Below are positions 7,675-15,565 of a stretch of 32,750 nucleotides of DNA, piece by piece. Every line of letters starts with the position of its first letter. Position 1 is the stretch's first letter. Under the pieces are notes generated by a model. The model was not told the origin of the DNA and ran no database searches. It was given only the letters and a program-made list of their open reading frames with translations. The translations under genes were made by a program, and so were the position numbers. The stretch spans positions 1-32,750 of the forward strand of contig CAIZPE010000349.1 of NCBI GenBank assembly GCA_903934795.1. The letters are read 5' to 3'. Source of the DNA: an uncultured bacterium. GTDB taxonomy: Bacteria; Pseudomonadota; Gammaproteobacteria; Burkholderiales; Burkholderiaceae_E.

Positions 7675-7680
7675 GATAAT
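7675..7680 (+). promoter_or_regulatory. Candidate -10 for the SDR-thioesterase pair
   Basis: GATAAT lies 27 bases before the ATG of the SDR gene, giving a predicted start at about 7687 and a short leader containing CAGGGAG. No good -35 is seen. The overlapping ATAATA reads TATTAT on the other strand, so divergent initiation toward the isomerase gene is possible. Confidence 0.35.
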
Positions 7681-7707
7681 AGCGGCTCCAATCTCAGGGA
7701 GTCAGCG

Positions 7708-8532
7708 ATGGGACAACTCGACGGACGGGTCGCGATCGTCACCGGATCGGGCCGCGGCATTGGTCAGGCCATTGCGCTGCGGCTGGCGCGCGATGGGGCG
7801 AGCGTGGTGGTCAACGACATCGACGAGGCGCCTGCCCGCGAGACCATCGCCCTGATCGAATCGCTCGGCGCGCGCGCGGTGGCCTGCAACGGCGATGTCA
7901 CCGCGCCCGACTTCGGCACCCGCGTGGTCGACACCGCGGTGAATGCCTTCGGTGGCTGCCATGTGGTGGTGAACAACGCCGGCTACACCTGGGACAGCGT
8001 CATCCAGAAGATGAGCGACGAGCAGTGGTACGCGATCATCGATGTGCATCTCACCGCGCCCTTTCGCATCCTGCGCGCCTTCTCCGATCATCTGCGCACG
8101 GCGGTCGACGCCGAGCGGCGCGAGGGCCGGCGCATCGTGCGCAAGATCGTCAATGTGTCGTCCACATCGGGCACCAACGGCAATGCCGGTCAGGTGAACT
8201 ACTCCTCGGGCAAGGCGGGCATCATGGGCATGACCCGAACCCTGGCCAAGGAATGGGGCCGTTATGACGTCACGGTGAACGCCGTGGCCTTCGGTTACAT
8301 CCAGACCCGGCTCACCAAGCCGCTGGCCGAAGGCGAGGGCGGCAGCATCGACATCCAGGGCCGCACGGTCAGGATCGGCGTGCAGGCCGGTCGCCTGTCG
8401 GCCATGAACCAGATGATTCCGCTGGGCCGCGGCGGTCTGCCCGAGGAGGCCGCCGGCTCGGTCTACCTCTTCTGCAGTCCCGACAGCGACTATGTGAGCG
8501 GCCAGACACTGGTGGTCAGTGGTGGCGCCTGA
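7708..8532 (+). CDS. SDR-family oxidoreductase (FabG / 3-hydroxyacyl-CoA dehydrogenase-like)
   Basis: A 274-residue classical short-chain dehydrogenase/reductase. It shows the nucleotide-binding TGSGRGIG (12-19), NNAG (89-92), a catalytic serine in NVSSTSG (about S152), and the Tyr-Lys pair in YSSGK (Y165, K169). The C-terminus YVSGQTLVVSGG is typical of FabG-like enzymes. Asp37 at the end of beta-2 (VNDID) favours NAD over NADP. AGGGAG lies about 7 bases before the ATG. The next gene, a thioesterase, starts within or just after its 3' end, so the two probably handle successive steps on a hydroxyacyl- or oxoacyl-thioester. An insertion (AVDAERREGRRIVRK) before the Ser strand is longer than in FabG. 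Confidence 0.9.
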   Translation: MGQLDGRVAIVTGSGRGIGQAIALRLARDGASVVVNDIDEAPARETIALIESLGARAVACNGDVTAPDFGTRVVDTAVNAFGGCHVVVNNAGYTWDSVIQKMSDEQWYAIIDVHLTAPFRILRAFSDHLRTAVDAERREGRRIVRKIVNVSSTSGTNGNAGQVNYSSGKAGIMGMTRTLAKEWGRYDVTVNAVAFGYIQTRLTKPLAEGEGGSIDIQGRTVRIGVQAGRLSAMNQMIPLGRGGLPEEAAGSVYLFCSPDSDYVSGQTLVVSGGA

Positions 8533-8548
8533 GGCGGGGGGCGAGGGC

Positions 8549-9349
8549 GTGCACCCGCTCGATGCGGCAATCCGGCTCGAGCCTGCCGCCGCCGGTCACC
8601 GCCGCCTGCGTGGCGCCACCAGCGAGGCCTACTGGAATTCGGTGGGGCCCTTCGGCGGCATCACCGCCGCGGTGATGCTGCAGGCGGTCATGCAGCAGCC
8701 CGATCGCATCGGGCCGCCGCTTTCGCTGACGGTGAACTTCCCGGCAGCCGTCCAGGCGGGCGGGTTCGACATCGTGGTTCGCCTGCTGCGCGGCGGCCGC
8801 ACCACGCAGCACTGGGCGCTCGACCTCGTGCAGGGCGAGGGCGACCAGCCCATGGCCAGTGCCCTGGTGGCCTGCGGTGTGCGTCGCCCGGTCTGGAGCG
8901 ATCGCGAGGCCCGCCCGCCCGCGGTGCCGGCGCCACCGCCCGATTTCGGCCCGCGGCCGGGCGCCTTCCCGGTGTGGCTGCGCCACTACCGTGAGCATGT
9001 GGTGCGTGGCGGGCTGTTCGGCCCTGCCGCCGACAGCGAGTCGGCCGCCTGGGTGGTCGATCATCCGCCGCGGCCGCTCGACTACCCGGCCCTGGCGGCG
9101 ATGTGCGATGCCTTCTTTCCTCGCATCTTCATGCGCCATGCCGCACCGATGCCGGTGGCCACGGTCTCGCTCAACGTGTACTTCCATGGCGATGCGGCCG
9201 CGATGGCCGCGCAGGCGTGCCAGCCCCTGCTCACCGAGGCCCGGGGACAGATCTACGAAGGCGGGTTCTTCGATCAGGAAGGGCGCATGTGGGGCGAGGC
9301 CGGCCGCCTGCTGGCCACCACCCATCAGGTGGTGTGGTATCGCGACTGA
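8549..9349 (+). CDS. Acyl-CoA thioesterase-like protein (double hot-dog)
   Basis: A 266-residue protein resembling the TesB/acyl-CoA thioesterase-2 group, with two tandem hot-dog domains. The first has GATSEAYWNSVGPFGGITAAVMLQAV, where G-P-GG-TA marks the long central helix. The second has PLDYPALAAMCDAFFPR and ATVSLNVYFH. It would hydrolyse acyl-CoA to acid and CoA. The GTG at 8549 is preferred because GGGGG-CGAGGGC precedes it. An upstream in-frame GTG at 8519 lies inside the SDR gene without a ribosome-binding site and would add 10 residues. It forms a tight pair with the SDR gene. The catalytic residues are not certain by eye. Confidence 0.75.
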   Translation: MHPLDAAIRLEPAAAGHRRLRGATSEAYWNSVGPFGGITAAVMLQAVMQQPDRIGPPLSLTVNFPAAVQAGGFDIVVRLLRGGRTTQHWALDLVQGEGDQPMASALVACGVRRPVWSDREARPPAVPAPPPDFGPRPGAFPVWLRHYREHVVRGGLFGPAADSESAAWVVDHPPRPLDYPALAAMCDAFFPRIFMRHAAPMPVATVSLNVYFHGDAAAMAAQACQPLLTEARGQIYEGGFFDQEGRMWGEAGRLLATTHQVVWYRD

Positions 9350-9354
9350 GCGAT

Positions 9355-9381
9355 CGCCCGCGCGGTGCTGCCGCGCGGGCG
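9355..9381. terminator. Strong hairpin in convergent gap (terminator-like)
   Basis: CGCCCGCGCGG (9355-9365) and its complement (9371-9381) form an 11-bp perfect stem around a TGCTG loop. It fills most of the 39-base gap between the thioesterase gene and the convergent GGDEF-EAL gene. No T-tract follows on either side. Confidence 0.55.
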
Positions 9382-9388
9382 GCTCGCC

Positions 9389-11248
9389 TCAGGAGGCGCG
9401 GCCAGCCATCATCTCGAAGTAGTTCTGCTTCGAGTTCTCGTGCAGTGAGTGGCGCATCTTGACCCAGCCCACCAGTTCCGACTGGCGCATGGGCTTGGCG
9501 ATGTAGAAGCCCTGCACCTCGTGGCAGCCGAGTTGCGCGAGCGCGCGCATCTGCTGGAGGTTCTCCACCCCCTCGGCCACCACCCGCAGGCCCATGTGCC
9601 GGCCGAGGTCGATGGTCGAGCGCACGATGCTCTCGCTGCCGTTGTCGTCGATCAGGCCGGCCACGAAGGACTGGTCGATCTTGAGTTCATGCACGGGCAG
9701 CTGCTGGAGCTGCTTCAGGGTGGCATAGCCGGTGCCGAAGTCGTCCACCGACAGCTTCACCCCCATGGCGGAGATTTCGCGCAGCGACTGCAGCGCGGCT
9801 GCAGATTCGCTCACCACGCCGCTCTCGGTGATCTCCAGGCAGAGGTGGTCGCCGCTGGAATTCTGCGCCTTGAGGATCTCGCCGATCTCCTGGGCGAAGC
9901 CGGGGGTCTGGATGTCGGTGGCCGTGACATTGACCGACAGCCGCACCGCGAGCCCGGCGTCGGCCAGTTCGCGGCCGAATCGCGCGCCTTCCCGAACCAC
10001 CCAGCGGGTGATCTGACGCATGAAGCCGGTCTGCTCGGCAAAGGGGATGAACTCGGCGGGCGGGATACGACCGCGCACCGGATGCTTCCAGCGCAGCAGC
10101 CCTTCCGCCCCCACGATGAGGCCGCTGCTGAGATCGAGCTTGGGCTGGAAGTGCAGCTCGAACTGGCCGCCCTCGAGCGCCTTGCGCATCTCGCCGAGCA
10201 TCGACAGGTAGCTGCGCTGCTGGCCGGATTCGACGCCGTCAAAGACATGCGAGCCGCTCTGGCGGCGCTTGGCCAGATACATGGCGGAGTCGGCCCGGCG
10301 CATGAGCGTGGCCTCATCCTGGCCGTGCTGCGGGAAGATGCTGATGCCCAGGCTGGCGCCGATGTCGATGAGCTGATCGCCCCAGCGCAGCGGTTCGCGC
10401 AGCAGCTGCAGGATGCGCCGTGCCACATCCTCGGACACGCTCTGCGGGCCGGGCAACAGCATCACGAATTCATCACCGCCCAGCCGCGCCACGGTGTCGC
10501 AGTCGCGCACCGCGCGCTTGAGCCGGCGCGACACCTCCTTGAGCACGGCATCGCCCGCGGCATGGCCCAGCGTGTCGTTGATCACCTTGAAGCGGTCGAG
10601 GTCCATGACCATCAGGCCAAAGGATTCGCGCCGGCGCTCGCTGGCCCGCACGGTGTGGCGGATGCGGTCGGTGAGCAGGGCCCGGTTGGCCAGGCCGGTG
10701 AGCGGGTCGGTGAGGGCGTGCTCGCCGATGCGCCGTTCGCGTTCGGCGAGGCCCTCGGCCACCGCGTCGATGCGTCGGGTGAGCTGATCGATTTCGTCGG
10801 TGCCGTCGAGCGCGGCGCCACGGGGCTTGTAGCGTCCCTCCTGCAGCTCGCGCAGCATGGTCTCGATGGTGGACACCCGCTCATGGAAGCGCCGGGTGCG
10901 CCAGCCCGCGAGGGCCGAGGCCGCCGCCACCAGAATGAGCGTCTGCAGGGCGAGCGGGACGATCACGGTCCAGGGGGAGGTGTACCAGAGCCCGAAGCCG
11001 CCGGTGTTCAGCGTGAGGCCGAGCAGACCGATCGGGACCAGCAGGGTGGCCACGCCGAGCACTGCCTTGCTCGAGGAAGTCCACTGGCCCTTGCCGCCGA
11101 GGAAGCGCAGCATGGGCAGAGACATCAGGCGCGAGAAGGTCGCCTCCATCGCCAGTTGAGCCTGGCTGGGCGGCTTCGGCACCTCGTAGACCGGGCGCGC
11201 AGATCGGGCGGAGCCGGATTTCTCCGGGAGGGGGGCGGACGGCGGCAT
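9389..11248 (-). CDS. Membrane GGDEF-EAL protein (c-di-GMP synthesis/breakdown)
   Basis: A 619-residue inner-membrane protein. Two hydrophobic helices (about 62-81 and 92-115) with a very short loop are followed by a HAMP-like linker (116-170). The GGDEF domain has an intact GGDEF at 257-261 and an RxxD inhibitory site at 248-251, five residues before it. The EAL domain has EGL at 382-384 in place of EAL, and keeps N439, the LEITES Glu, DDFGTGY (502-508), K523, VAEGVE (E559) and QGFYIAKP. By known chemistry both cyclase and phosphodiesterase could be active, with product inhibition of the cyclase; the EGL variant occurs in active enzymes. No sensor domain is present. The ATG has no Shine-Dalgarno sequence, and AAGAAT ends 6 bases upstream. 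Confidence 0.93.
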   Translation of the reverse strand: MPPSAPLPEKSGSARSARPVYEVPKPPSQAQLAMEATFSRLMSLPMLRFLGGKGQWTSSSKAVLGVATLLVPIGLLGLTLNTGGFGLWYTSPWTVIVPLALQTLILVAAASALAGWRTRRFHERVSTIETMLRELQEGRYKPRGAALDGTDEIDQLTRRIDAVAEGLAERERRIGEHALTDPLTGLANRALLTDRIRHTVRASERRRESFGLMVMDLDRFKVINDTLGHAAGDAVLKEVSRRLKRAVRDCDTVARLGGDEFVMLLPGPQSVSEDVARRILQLLREPLRWGDQLIDIGASLGISIFPQHGQDEATLMRRADSAMYLAKRRQSGSHVFDGVESGQQRSYLSMLGEMRKALEGGQFELHFQPKLDLSSGLIVGAEGLLRWKHPVRGRIPPAEFIPFAEQTGFMRQITRWVVREGARFGRELADAGLAVRLSVNVTATDIQTPGFAQEIGEILKAQNSSGDHLCLEITESGVVSESAAALQSLREISAMGVKLSVDDFGTGYATLKQLQQLPVHELKIDQSFVAGLIDDNGSESIVRSTIDLGRHMGLRVVAEGVENLQQMRALAQLGCHEVQGFYIAKPMRQSELVGWVKMRHSLHENSKQNYFEMMAGRAS

Positions 11249-11362
11249 GGCATGATTCTTTCAGACGGCCCGACGGGCTGGCGGGGTCGGCGGACGGGCG
11301 GAACCCCTCGCCGGACCAGCGAGCTGCCCGTGACACGCCCTCAACCTTCTGCGGAGCCCATG

Positions 11363-12115
11363 ATGGCACACCCCCTCGATCAGGCCCTGGATTTCACCGA
11401 CCGCCAGGTGCTGGTGGTCGGTGGCTCCAGCGGCATCGGCAACGGCATCGCGCAGGCCTTCCGGGCCCGGGGCGCGGCCGTCCATGTCTGCGGCACCCGC
11501 CCGAGCGCGGCTGATTACGCCGGCACGGCGGGGTCCGATCTCAGCGGGCTGGGCTACTCGGTGCTCGATGTGGCCAGCACCGCCGCGATCGAGACCTGGG
11601 AGCCGCCCTTCAAGCGGCTGGATGTGCTGGTGCTGTCCCAGGGCATGGTGCTCTATGGCCGGCGCGAATACACCAACCCGGGCTTTGCGCAGGTGCTGCA
11701 GGTCAACCTGAACAGCCTGATGGCCTGCGCCCTGAAGTTCCAGCCGATGCTCCAGGCGGCGTCGGGCTCGCTGATCGTCATCAGTTCCACCGCGGCCTTC
11801 CAGTCGACCCGCGGCAATCCCGCCTACAACGCCTCCAAGGCCGGTGCGGTCGGCCTGGTGCGCACGCTGGGCGATGCCTGGGCGCGCGACGGCATTCGCG
11901 TGAACGGCATTGCGCCGGGCTTCGTGGCCACCAAGATGACCGAGGTCACCACCGCCAATCCCGAGCGGCTGGCCGGCACCCTGCGGGCGATTCCCATGGG
12001 GCGGCTTGGCACCCCGGTGGACATGGCCGGGGTGGCGCTCTTTCTGGCCTCGCCGCTGGCGGCCTATGTGTGCGGTCAGACCCTGCCGGTGGACGGCGGA
12101 CTGCTGCTGCCCTGA
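11363..12115 (+). CDS. SDR-family oxidoreductase
   Basis: A 250-residue classical short-chain dehydrogenase. It shows the cofactor motif GGSSGIG (20-26), a serine in ISSTAAF (141-142), and the Tyr-Lys pair in YNASK (Y155, K159). It ends in YVCGQTLPVDGG. The usual NNAG stabilising the beta-4 strand reads LSQG (91-94), an uncommon variant. Two ATGs lie together at 11360 and 11363. GGAG (11353-11356) is 6 bases from the second and only 3 from the first, so 11363 is preferred. The gene is alone on its strand: it is divergent from the GGDEF-EAL gene and convergent with the MlrC-like gene, with only 3 bases between stops. Substrate unknown. Confidence 0.9.
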   Translation: MAHPLDQALDFTDRQVLVVGGSSGIGNGIAQAFRARGAAVHVCGTRPSAADYAGTAGSDLSGLGYSVLDVASTAAIETWEPPFKRLDVLVLSQGMVLYGRREYTNPGFAQVLQVNLNSLMACALKFQPMLQAASGSLIVISSTAAFQSTRGNPAYNASKAGAVGLVRTLGDAWARDGIRVNGIAPGFVATKMTEVTTANPERLAGTLRAIPMGRLGTPVDMAGVALFLASPLAAYVCGQTLPVDGGLLLP

Positions 12116-12118
12116 ACC

Positions 12119-13606
12119 TCAGGCCGCGATCGGGTCCAGCGGGTAGATCGGGCGGCTGAGCTTGCGGTAGTGCAGGCTCGCGTAGTCGGAGGTGCACACG
12201 CCGGAGCCCGCGCATTCGACGATCGCACGGGCGTAACGGCGCAGGCCGGCGCGCCAGTGCACCCGGCTCTTGAGCATGAGGAAGCGCAGCGCGGCAGGGT
12301 CGATGCCCACCGCCTCCAGGCAGCCGATGTCGTGCGGCTCGACATGCTCGCTGATCACCACCACATCCACCGTGCCCACGCGCAGCACCGCCGTGGGCCC
12401 CATGTTGACCAGCTGCCCGCGGGCCATCGGCCCGTGGTTGCGGAACTGGCCGTCGCTCAGGCGCCGCACCTCGCCGGTGACGGTGAGCGGCTGGCCGGCC
12501 AGACCCACCGAGGGCATGGGCAGCTTGCCGCCCAGAGAGACCGTCACCCGCGCGCCCACCCCGGCGCGGGCCATCACCTGCACCGCCTGCGGGTCGTAGA
12601 TGGCGAAGGCGGCAGCGTCGGGCAGGCCGGCGGCGATCAGCCGGCCGAGCACCGTGGTGGTGTCCATGGTGCCGCCCGAGGCGCAGTTGTCGTAGTGGTC
12701 GAGCAGCACGATCGGGCCGGTGCCCGGCTCGGTGTCGGCCAGCGCGCGGGCGCGGGCCAGCGAGACATCGAGGTCCTCGAGGCGATAGACGAAACCTTCG
12801 CGATGCGCCCAGGCCATGGCCAGCAGCTCGTCGCAGGCCCGGCGAGCGCGGTCGGCGTCGTGATCGACCACCACCGCCGACAGCTGGGCGATGGCGATGT
12901 CGGCGTGCGGAAAGCCGGTGAACACGGTGGCGCTCAGCACGCCCTCGGCCTCGAGCTCGCGGCAGCGCGCCTGCAGCGAGTGGTTGGGCTCGTCGTCGGT
13001 GCCCTGGCGCATGACATGGGTGAGCATGGGCTTGCCGCCCCAGGCCATGGCCGGGAGCGGGCAGCCCCGCAGCGAGGCGAGGATGGGTCGGGCCGCACGC
13101 ACGCCGGTCTCGTACATGTCGATGTGCGGATAGGTCTGGTAGCCCGACAGCACATTGGCGTGGGCGACCATCTCGGCCGACAGGTTGGTGTGCATGTCGA
13201 GGGCCACGCCGATCATGACGCCCGGTGCCACCGCGCGGATGCGGCGCAGCAGCTCGCCCTCGCCGTCATCGTGGCTGGCGGTGACCATGGCGCCGTGCAG
13301 GTCGAGCAGCACCGCGTCGCAGCCGCGGGCCACCGCGGCGCAGATGCGCTCGCAGACATGGTCGAACACCGCGTCTTCGCAGGGCGCGCTCGGGGCGGCC
13401 GAAGCGGCGATCGGGGTGTCGATCTGCGCGCCGAGCTGGGTGGCCAGGTCGATGAAGGCGGCGATCGCCGAGCCGGTGCCGCGGTAGGCGGCGATGACCG
13501 CCTCGCCCTCGGGCGGCGGATGGCCGCCGCCGAAGCGCTCGAGCGGCGTGGGCACGGGCGAGAAGGTGTTGGTCTCGTGCTTGAACTGGGCGATGACGAT
13601 CTTCAT
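12119..13606 (-). CDS. M81-family metallopeptidase, MlrC-like
   Basis: A 495-residue protein of the MlrC (microcystinase C) family, DUF1485 plus the MlrC C-terminal domain. The N-terminus IAQFKHETNTFSP is the family signature. Candidate metal ligands lie in LLDLHGAMVTASHDDGEGELL and GVALDMHTNLSAEM (Asp/His pairs). LLDHYDNCASGGTMD and GGKLPMPSVG-type strands follow in the C-terminal half. MlrC hydrolyses linear microcystin peptides, but most members occur in bacteria with no such pathway and probably act on other amides. It lies 22 bases downstream of the SMP-30-like gene on the same strand, suggesting a two-gene catabolic operon. Family is confident; substrate is not. Confidence 0.9.
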   Translation of the reverse strand: MKIVIAQFKHETNTFSPVPTPLERFGGGHPPPEGEAVIAAYRGTGSAIAAFIDLATQLGAQIDTPIAASAAPSAPCEDAVFDHVCERICAAVARGCDAVLLDLHGAMVTASHDDGEGELLRRIRAVAPGVMIGVALDMHTNLSAEMVAHANVLSGYQTYPHIDMYETGVRAARPILASLRGCPLPAMAWGGKPMLTHVMRQGTDDEPNHSLQARCRELEAEGVLSATVFTGFPHADIAIAQLSAVVVDHDADRARRACDELLAMAWAHREGFVYRLEDLDVSLARARALADTEPGTGPIVLLDHYDNCASGGTMDTTTVLGRLIAAGLPDAAAFAIYDPQAVQVMARAGVGARVTVSLGGKLPMPSVGLAGQPLTVTGEVRRLSDGQFRNHGPMARGQLVNMGPTAVLRVGTVDVVVISEHVEPHDIGCLEAVGIDPAALRFLMLKSRVHWRAGLRRYARAIVECAGSGVCTSDYASLHYRKLSRPIYPLDPIAA

Positions 13607-13628
13607 GACCGGGCTCCGGACGGCGTGA

Positions 13629-14540
13629 TCAGTAGGCGAGCTTCAGGCCCGGGCGGGCCCAGTCGAGCTCGACCAGCAGGCCGGCGCCCGAGAGCGTGAC
13701 CAGCGCCTTGCGCCGATCGAGGCCGGCGAAGCACAGGTTGGTCACGACCCAGTCCTGAGGCGTGGGCACGAACTCGACCAGGCCGCCCTGCGGGGCGATC
13801 ACGGTGATGCCGCCCTGCAGGATGGTGGCCACGCAGATGTTGCCCCCGGCCTCGACCGCCAGCGAGTCGTAGGATGCGGGCACGGGCGAGGCATAGAGCA
13901 GGCGCCCGCCATTGGGCGAGGGATGCGGCGCGCGGGCGATCTCGCCGGGCCCGGTGACCTCGAAGGCCCACAGCCGGGCGGTCTGGGTCTCGGCCACATA
14001 GACCGTGCGGCCGTCGGGCGAGAGCCCCACGCCATTGGAGGTCATCAGGGGATAGACCACCTTCTTCACCGACGAGCCGTCGGCCCGGGCGTAGTAGAGG
14101 CCACCGCGGTCGAGGTCGCGCGGGCGTCCCTTGCCGAGGTCGGTGAACCAGAAGCCGCCCTGGCCGTCGAAGACCAGGTCGTTGGGGCCGCGCAGCGGGA
14201 TGCCGTCGACCTCGGTGTAGAGCACCTCGACTCGGCCGGTATTCAGGTCGACACGCTCGATGCGCCCGCCGCTGTAGTCGGCCGGCTGATGGCTGGGGAA
14301 CCAGATGCCCTGGCGCTCGACCCAGTCGAAGCCGCCGTTGTTGCAGATGTAGCACAGGCCGTCGGGGCCGATGGCCGCGCCGTTGGGGCCGCCGCCGAGC
14401 GTGGCCACGATTTCCTTGCGGCCGTCCCGGGTGATGCGGGTGAGGGTCTGGCGGCGGATCTCGACCAGCACCACCGAGCCATCATCGAGCGCGACCGGGC
14501 CTTCGGGGAACCAGAGATCATCGGCGAGAACACGGGTCAT
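13629..14540 (-). CDS. SMP-30/gluconolactonase-family hydrolase
   Basis: A 303-residue six-bladed beta-propeller of the SMP-30/gluconolaconase/LRE family, a metal-dependent lactonase. The metal-ligand motifs are WFPEGPVALDDGS at the N-terminus (Glu), NGAAIGPDG, GPNDLVFDGQGGFWFTD (Asn) and SNGVGLSPDGRTVYVAET. The ATG at 14540 is chosen because GGAAGG lies 7 bases before it and homology begins there; a frame-matched ATG 48 bases upstream lacks a ribosome-binding site. No signal peptide is present, so it is cytoplasmic. It is cotranscribed with the MlrC-like gene, suggesting sequential ring opening and amide cleavage of an unidentified compound. That pairing is inference. Confidence 0.88.
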   Translation of the reverse strand: MTRVLADDLWFPEGPVALDDGSVVLVEIRRQTLTRITRDGRKEIVATLGGGPNGAAIGPDGLCYICNNGGFDWVERQGIWFPSHQPADYSGGRIERVDLNTGRVEVLYTEVDGIPLRGPNDLVFDGQGGFWFTDLGKGRPRDLDRGGLYYARADGSSVKKVVYPLMTSNGVGLSPDGRTVYVAETQTARLWAFEVTGPGEIARAPHPSPNGGRLLYASPVPASYDSLAVEAGGNICVATILQGGITVIAPQGGLVEFVPTPQDWVVTNLCFAGLDRRKALVTLSGAGLLVELDWARPGLKLAY

Positions 14541-14595
14541 CGGCAGGCCTTCCGGAGTGCTGGGGAACGCGGCCGAGTGTACGCGCAAGCCGCGG

Positions 14596-14601
14596 TAAGC
14601 T
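14596..14601 (+). promoter_or_regulatory. -10 element placed for a leaderless transcript (GST-like gene)
   Basis: TAAGCT ends 7 bases before the ATG at 14609. The predicted +1 is 14608, next to the A of the ATG. No Shine-Dalgarno sequence or good -35 is visible. Confidence 0.45.
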
Positions 14602-14608
14602 GCGTTCC

Positions 14609-15538
14609 ATGAACGAGATCATCCTGCACCACTACGACGCCTCGCCCTACGCCGAGAAGATCCGCCTGATCCTGGGCGCCAGGCGCCTGCCCTGGCGCTC
14701 GGTGCAGATACCGTGGGTGATGCCCAAGCCCGACCTGGTCGCGCTCACCGGCGGCTATCGCCGGACCCCCGTGCTGCAGATCGGTGCCGATGTCTACTGC
14801 GATACCGCGCTGATCGCCCGTGTGCTTGACGAGACGGGGTCGGCGCCGTTGCTGCATCGACCCGACCGGATCGCGGCGCTGTCGGTGGCCGACCTCGCCG
14901 AGCGCGAGCTGTTCGGCGCGGCGGTCGGATTCGTGTTCCAGCCGCGTGGCTTCTCCGCGCTGTTCCAGGGCATGGGCAAGGCGCAGATCGAGGCCTTCAT
15001 GGCTGATCGCAAGGCCATGCGCGCCGGGGGCGCGCCGCGCATGGAACTGTCCGAGGCCACCGGCCTGCTGCACCACTGGCTGCAGCGCGTGACCGACCAT
15101 CTCGCCGATGGCCGAGCCTTCCTGGTGGCCGATGAACCGACCATTGCCGACTTCGCGGTCTACCACCCGCTGTGGTTCGTGGCTCGCGCGCCGGCACTGG
15201 CCACGGTGCTCGGCGAGTATCCCGCGGTGAGCGCCTGGATGGCGCGGGTGGCGGGCTTCGGCCACGGCACATCCTCGCCGATGAGCGCCGAGGATGCGCT
15301 GGCCGCGGCCCGCGCGGCCTCCCCGGCCGCCCCGCAGGCCCATCCCTGGGTCGACTGGCACGGCTGTCAGCCGGGTGACGAGGTGATCATCGAGCCCGCC
15401 GACTACGGCATCGTGCCGGTGCGCGGCCTGCTCGCCATCTCGGCCCCCGATCGCCTTGCGCTGCGCCGCACCGACCCGCGCGCGGGTGAGGTGCTGGTGC
15501 ATTTCCCCCGTGTCGGCTACCGGCTTCGGCGGCCCTGA
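14609..15538 (+). CDS. Glutathione S-transferase-family protein with C-terminal extension
   Basis: A 309-residue protein. Residues 1-80 form a thioredoxin-fold GST N-domain: LHHYDASPYAEKIRLIL with Ser12 at the usual catalytic position, YRRTPVLQIGADVYCDT with the cis-Pro and the Asp/Thr glutathione contacts. Residues 90-220 form the helical GST C-domain with the N-capping motif DEPTIADFAVYHPLWF. Residues about 240-309 are an extra beta-rich tail (GDEVIIEPADYGIVPVRGLL...VLVHFPRVGYRL) not found in ordinary ~210-residue GSTs. The tail may be a separate small domain; I do not recognise it. The gene is upstream of, and on the same strand as, the acyl-CoA dehydrogenase pair (27-base gap). Substrate unknown. 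Confidence 0.85.
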   Translation: MNEIILHHYDASPYAEKIRLILGARRLPWRSVQIPWVMPKPDLVALTGGYRRTPVLQIGADVYCDTALIARVLDETGSAPLLHRPDRIAALSVADLAERELFGAAVGFVFQPRGFSALFQGMGKAQIEAFMADRKAMRAGGAPRMELSEATGLLHHWLQRVTDHLADGRAFLVADEPTIADFAVYHPLWFVARAPALATVLGEYPAVSAWMARVAGFGHGTSSPMSAEDALAAARAASPAAPQAHPWVDWHGCQPGDEVIIEPADYGIVPVRGLLAISAPDRLALRRTDPRAGEVLVHFPRVGYRLRRP

Positions 15539-15553
15539 GCCGCATCGCTGCGA

Positions 15554-15559
15554 TACCAT
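15554..15559 (+). promoter_or_regulatory. -10 element placed for a leaderless transcript (ACAD pair)
   Basis: TACCAT ends 6 bases before the ATG at 15566, so the predicted +1 is the A of the start codon. It lies in the 27-base gap after the GST-like gene. No Shine-Dalgarno sequence is visible. Confidence 0.45.
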
Positions 15560-15565
15560 CGAACC

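Noticed and set aside
9449-11360. Long plus-strand open frame opposite the GGDEF-EAL gene, continuous with the SDR
   Set aside because: The region translates to His/Ala/Gly-rich sequence without domains. The SDR begins at 11363 with its own GGAG site, and the opposite strand encodes GGDEF and EAL motifs.
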